Below, in pieces: positions 62,001 to 64,000 of a DNA stretch of 64,000 bases. The DNA comes from Hamadaea flava (GTDB lineage: Bacteria; Actinomycetota; Actinomycetes; Mycobacteriales; Micromonosporaceae), in NCBI RefSeq assembly GCF_024172085.1, contig NZ_JAMZDZ010000001.1, forward strand, positions 7,316,001 to 7,380,000, read 5' to 3'. Within the stretch, counting starts at the first letter, position 1; every line of letters starts with the position of its first letter. The notes beneath the pieces are model-generated. The model was not told the origin of the DNA and did not search any database. It saw only the letters and a list, made by a program, of their open reading frames with translations. A program made the position numbers and the translations under genes.

Positions 62001-64000
62001 ACCGAACGCGCGATCACCCGGCGCACCTATACGCGTACGGGCGAGCTGCTCTCGGTGACCGGACCCAACGGGGCGCGCACCGAGGCGACCTACGACGACC
62101 TCGACCGCCAGGTCACCTCGACCATCGTGGAGCGATACCCGACCGCCCGGACGCTGACCACCCGGTACGCCTTCGACGACGCAGGCAACGTCACGTCGAT
62201 CACCTCGCCCAGCGGCAACGTCACCACCAACGCGTACGACGGGCAGGGTCAGCTGATCCAGGTCACCGACCCCAGCGGGACGAAGATCTCCTACGGGTAC
62301 GACAACGACGGGCGGCAGGTGCGGACCAGCGACGGGCTCGGCCGCACCGAACGGGTGGACTACGACCCGCTCGGTCAGGTGACCGCCGAGTCCGACGTCG
62401 CCCCGGACGGCACAGTGCTGCGTACCCAGACGTACACCTACGATGCCGTGGGCAACCAGCTCTCCTCCACCAGCCCCGGCGGAGTCACCACGACCTACGC
62501 GTACGACGCGCTCGATCGCCTGATCCGCCAGGTCGAGCCGGTCACCGACACGACCTCCATCACCACCGGCTTCGGCTACGACGCGGCCGGCAACCAGACC
62601 CGGTACACCGACGGCCGGGGCAATCAGACCCTCATGACCTACAACAGCCTCGGCCTGCTGGAATCGCAGATCGAACCGGCGACCACCGCCCACCCGACCG
62701 CCGCCGACCGGACCTGGACGCTGACCTACGACGCGTCCGGGCAGCCCGTGCGGCTCGCCGCACCCGGCGGGATCACCACCAGCCAGACCTACGACGCGGC
62801 CGGGCGGGTCATCACCGAGGCCGCCGCCGGGGCCGGCACAGCCCAGCAGTCGTTCGGCTACGACATCGCCGGCCGGATGACTCAGGCCACCTCCGCGGCC
62901 GGCACCGACACGTTCACCTACGACGACCGCGGCAACCTGCTCACCTCCGCCGGGCGCGGCGGCTCGGCCAGCTTCGGCTACAACGTCGACGGACAGCTGA
63001 CCAGCCGCACCGACGCGGCCGGGGCCAGCACCTACGCGTACACGAAGGGGCGGTTGTCGTCGACCCGCGACGGGATCACCGGCACCAGCCAGAACTACAC
63101 CTACGACGCGGCGGGATTCCTCAAGAGCATCGACTACGGCTCCAGCCGCGTCCGGTCGGTCACCTACGACAACCTCTCCCGCGTCGCCACCGACACCACC
63201 CGCAACGGCGGCGGCACCGCGGTCGCGTCGATCGCGTACAGCTACGACGTCGACGACCACCTGACCCGCAAGATCACCACCGGCACGGCCGGGGCTGGCG
63301 ACAACACCTACGCGTACGACAAGGCGGGCCGCCTCACCTCGTGGACCGGGCCGCAGGGCACCGTGGCCTACGCGTGGGACGCCTCCGGCAACCGCACCCG
63401 CGCCGGCTCGAAGACCGCCACCTACGACCAGCGCAACCGGCTGCTGTCGGACACCGACTACACCTACACCTACACGGCGCGCGGCACGCTCGCCTCGCGT
63501 ACCAGCTCCGGCCTGACCGAGAGCTACACCTTCGACGCCTTCGACCGGCTCACGACGGCCGGCAGCCAGACCTACACCTACGACGCCCTCGACCGGGTGG
63601 CCACCCGCAACGGCATGACCTTCTTGTACGCGGGCATGGGCGACGACGTCGTGTCCGACGGTTCCGGCCAGTACGCCCGGGGCCCGTCCGGCGAGGTAGT
63701 GGGCATCGCCAAGGGCGGCGAGGAGATGCTGGCGATCCGCGACGGGCACGGCGACGTGGTGGCCGGCATCGACCCGGACGACACCACGATGTCCCGGGTC
63801 GCCGACTCCAAGGCGTACGACCCGTTCGGCCAGGTGACCGCCAAGGAGGGCGACACCGGCGACCTCGGCTTCCAGGGGGACTGGACCGATCCGGCCACCG
63901 GCCAGGTCGACATGGGCGCCCGCTGGTACGAGCCGGGCACCGGGGCGTTCACCTCCCGCGACACCGTCGACTACGACACCGGGGACTCGATCCTGGCCAA
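56034..64000 (+). CDS. RHS/YD-repeat surface protein with DNRLRE and LamG regions (partial)
   Basis: At least 2,655 codons, open to the right edge. ATG 56034 follows GGAGG by 6 bases. A signal anchor (about 15-42, MWSRRLQLIALSLSGLMLF) leads to a beta-rich N-terminal region (about 140-350), a DNRLRE-like cell-wall adhesion domain (about 356-543) and Ig-like material. A DUF6531-type RHS entry follows (about 776-850: REFDAQTGNVTTVAMDATVSTVGPELNLVRTYNSLDPRRDSLFGAGWW), then an inserted LamG/concanavalin-like domain (about 1000-1226: ESYWRLGEAQG ... GRWHHAVLS ... GAIDEVAVYSHPLG) and a long series of YD repeats (about 1360-2530, such as YTYDALGR, YDAAGN). The RHS core YDPFGQ ... LGFQGDWTDPATGQVDMGARWYEP is reached near 63810-63940. 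The variable C-terminal tip, often a toxin, is outside the window. No frameshift was found at the points checked. Confidence 0.9.
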   Translation, partial: MHGGYPEMPGRPKTMWSRRLQLIALSLSGLMLFTTAASGVSGMQKWTRPDTPGTTAEGAGASPQQEWTGAKGSGSSTSRGGGAAQKTNRVIPASQRSRYPEHELSQDAVAPSNVASVETGPVTKAQGYLAGSSQELSDRRDAYQQVYVNPDGTQTTVFSTARVNYKSAAGTWEPIDARLSGDAVSGWRNTADEVRIGFAGRADARALASFTVAGGQSIAYGLSGAAAVAGRSDGSLVAYQNVLPGIDVELQSLPGELKETLVLRSAAAARSYDFPLRLDGLSASVRDGAVVLADASGTARAVIPPGYVVDATGASAPQSAVRYELLTVGGSPVLRMSVDKAWLLDRARVFPVRVDPTVKLPVASDGADSAMYVSGSSSASGSSELRVGTVNGVNTASYIKFAGLVDRLRYHTIFGAQLVVVNYDSDSCSARPVTVHPVTSAWSPGTGYSYPGPSVGGSLARKSFAHGYVAFGESTSRCPAAGEVFDLGGSGADLVQRWVNGDQANYGLSLRALTGASSGKRFAGPSTANPPRLYVTHSPYNASYQISNPVPNPPVLQNQDGRVNVTVTNRSAEAWSAGGYYLAYRAYNARTGAAVGQQRAADLTGSVARGAKVTLSATIKRLPPGRYFLDFTMVRAGGVVFTDHQVAPARMVLEVIDIPPVVQELYPPNGYSAQTLSPQLWARAVDIDAPPGVTLSYKFEVCQQTATGGTTGCFDSGFQAKTAWTVPSGKLTWSKTFVWKVTVKDGSNETPSPQSTLLTAVPQPEITSRIAASASAEQDREFDAQTGNVTTVAMDATVSTVGPELNLVRTYNSLDPRRDSLFGAGWWTRYDMRVVADDDGSGNVTVTYPDGQQVRFGKNPDGTFAAPAGRTASLTWNGTVWALTDKAKMVYQFSGGGRLVKITDAALRSIVLTYSTTDGKLARARVSNSQTNTAGRSIVFTWSGNHIATVATDPVGGTAPTWTYTYSGDQLTSVCAPGNACTRYAYTAGSHYRSGVLDAKPESYWRLGEAQGTAAASEVAVNLGKDAATYANVTLAQAGALTGTQETAAGFNGTSSAVTLPKGALKKSRDGAVELWFKPTATGGGGPLLGYQDKDLSATSTTGVPLLYVGTDGKLYGQFGGTTIAPLASTATVNDGRWHHAVLSIMGGTQTLWLDGAKAAERTGMTVEHSLLTFNQVGAAYATTPASWPGWGSASRRYFTGAIDEVAVYSHPLGLTAVAAHYSYGAGASQLSSITLPSGKVAAEFSYDTAADRVVKHTDRHGGTWQIGAPLVFGGNDDLRRSVQILDPSNRPYLFEYDGMTGQLLRSGSPMGLETREEDLSLPVDPPAEPPTEVCTAPDPSDPSFCTVIPGDAGGPVFVRHPLEGMAIRTFEYDADGNQTVVTNENGDAARMTYDARGNVVSTRTCRTSTVCFTSYSTYPATVTDLFDPRNDLPTETRDARSASATDATYRTTYAYTSFGELATQANPDGSTVSHTYSTGGEAAYGGGSVPAGLLLTTTDARGKITRYAYYQNGDLYRVTQPSGLQTSYTYDALGRTATETEISDAYPSGLVTTYTFDALSRPVTTTEPVTSDAVTGQTHQKKSITTYDADGNVIKVEVDDVAGADATRVSTWEYDDFNHPVRIVDAAGNETVKNYDRYGNETTVVDANGNRYDYAYTARNALSEVRLRDYKGDGGPTVGDYLTLHTYSYDYAGRLASDTDAMGRRLEYEYYGDDLLYRIVMKNLRNPDGTTRDYVVEEDTYDGAGNLSRQAAANGTQVTQRTFTKVGNIASLVTDPGGQALTATYTYDLMGNVTRTTSTGRPSNVPWVLATTTEQTDYVYDDTGNAIRQTVTAGSTTRVSTSTYDQRGLLTSTTDPLGRTTTYTNDELGRRIRAISPSVSVEQDGGAPTTVTPTILTGFNTFDEAVSYRDERSNITRNDYDQLGRVVSSVAPSYRAPGALTATESTVTARYDAAGNMLEKMDGLGHATRYTYDQLGRLTATDEPGATDTERAITRRTYTRTGELLSVTGPNGARTEATYDDLDRQVTSTIVERYPTARTLTTRYAFDDAGNVTSITSPSGNVTTNAYDGQGQLIQVTDPSGTKISYGYDNDGRQVRTSDGLGRTERVDYDPLGQVTAESDVAPDGTVLRTQTYTYDAVGNQLSSTSPGGVTTTYAYDALDRLIRQVEPVTDTTSITTGFGYDAAGNQTRYTDGRGNQTLMTYNSLGLLESQIEPATTAHPTAADRTWTLTYDASGQPVRLAAPGGITTSQTYDAAGRVITEAAAGAGTAQQSFGYDIAGRMTQATSAAGTDTFTYDDRGNLLTSAGRGGSASFGYNVDGQLTSRTDAAGASTYAYTKGRLSSTRDGITGTSQNYTYDAAGFLKSIDYGSSRVRSVTYDNLSRVATDTTRNGGGTAVASIAYSYDVDDHLTRKITTGTAGAGDNTYAYDKAGRLTSWTGPQGTVAYAWDASGNRTRAGSKTATYDQRNRLLSDTDYTYTYTARGTLASRTSSGLTESYTFDAFDRLTTAGSQTYTYDALDRVATRNGMTFLYAGMGDDVVSDGSGQYARGPSGEVVGIAKGGEEMLAIRDGHGDVVAGIDPDDTTMSRVADSKAYDPFGQVTAKEGDTGDLGFQGDWTDPATGQVDMGARWYEPGTGAFTSRDTVDYDTGDSILA

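Noticed and set aside
57393-63749. Antisense open frame of 2,118 codons opposite the RHS gene
   Set aside because: It mirrors the codon periodicity of the GC-rich RHS gene, is dominated by Val/Gly/Arg/Ala without domain motifs, has no ribosome binding site, and the plus-strand frame shows clear YD repeats.

Overview
The window is GC-rich DNA with dense coding on both strands. It contains T-box control of ileS, TANNNT -10 boxes, many GTG starts, many TetR, LysR, HxlR and ECF regulators and a type I-E CRISPR array. Together these point to an actinomycete chromosome, most likely Micromonosporaceae or a close relative; the family is inference. I see no rRNA, tRNA, transposase or phage structural gene, so this looks like ordinary accessory chromosome rather than a mobile island.

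1-12.3 kb: a partial XRE regulator; a secreted metallophosphoesterase; a TolB-like propeller protein; a methyltransferase; a divergent LysR/SDR pair; a secreted vanadium-haloperoxidase-like protein; and an OmpR-type two-component system followed by a PepSY protein with an Asp/His/Gly-rich tail. 12.3-18.6 kb: three regulator/target modules, each with a visible palindromic operator: TetR with an alpha/beta hydrolase, TetR with a TIM-barrel-like protein, and an FtsX-type permease + ATPase + TetR operon.

18.9-28.2 kb is one gene for a 3,116-residue secreted subtilase. It carries a PQQ-type propeller and five copies of a unit made of two carboxypeptidase-regulatory-like (CpD) domains and one Rossmann/glutamine-amidotransferase-like domain. 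28-32.5 kb holds small genes, a histone-tail-like HTH protein, and an ECF42-type sigma factor coupled to its DGPF/YCII partner. 32.6-39.8 kb (minus strand) is a translationally coupled pair: a membrane-embedded M4 metalloprotease, then a second subtilase with three CpD-CpD-beta units. A large lipoprotein gene follows. 42.1-45.5 kb is ileS behind a T-box that appears to act on translation.

45.5-56 kb: a degenerate MazF-like protein without antitoxin; a CHAP hydrolase with near-identical 162-bp tandem FG-GAP repeats; a secreted Cys-rich gene broken by one extra G; a cas-less type I-E array with eight repeats; a RafH-like ribosome hibernation factor; an SGNH hydrolase; an HxlR/NmrA pair; and methyltransferase and GNAT genes. 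From 56.0 kb to the right edge runs one RHS/YD-repeat surface protein with DNRLRE and LamG regions; its C terminus lies outside.

The main themes are cell-surface and extracellular enzymes (two giant proteases, a membrane M4 protease, phosphatase, haloperoxidase, SGNH and CHAP hydrolases, RHS) and a recurring leaderless start: about a dozen genes have a TANNNT box exactly 12 nt before the start codon and no ribosome binding site.
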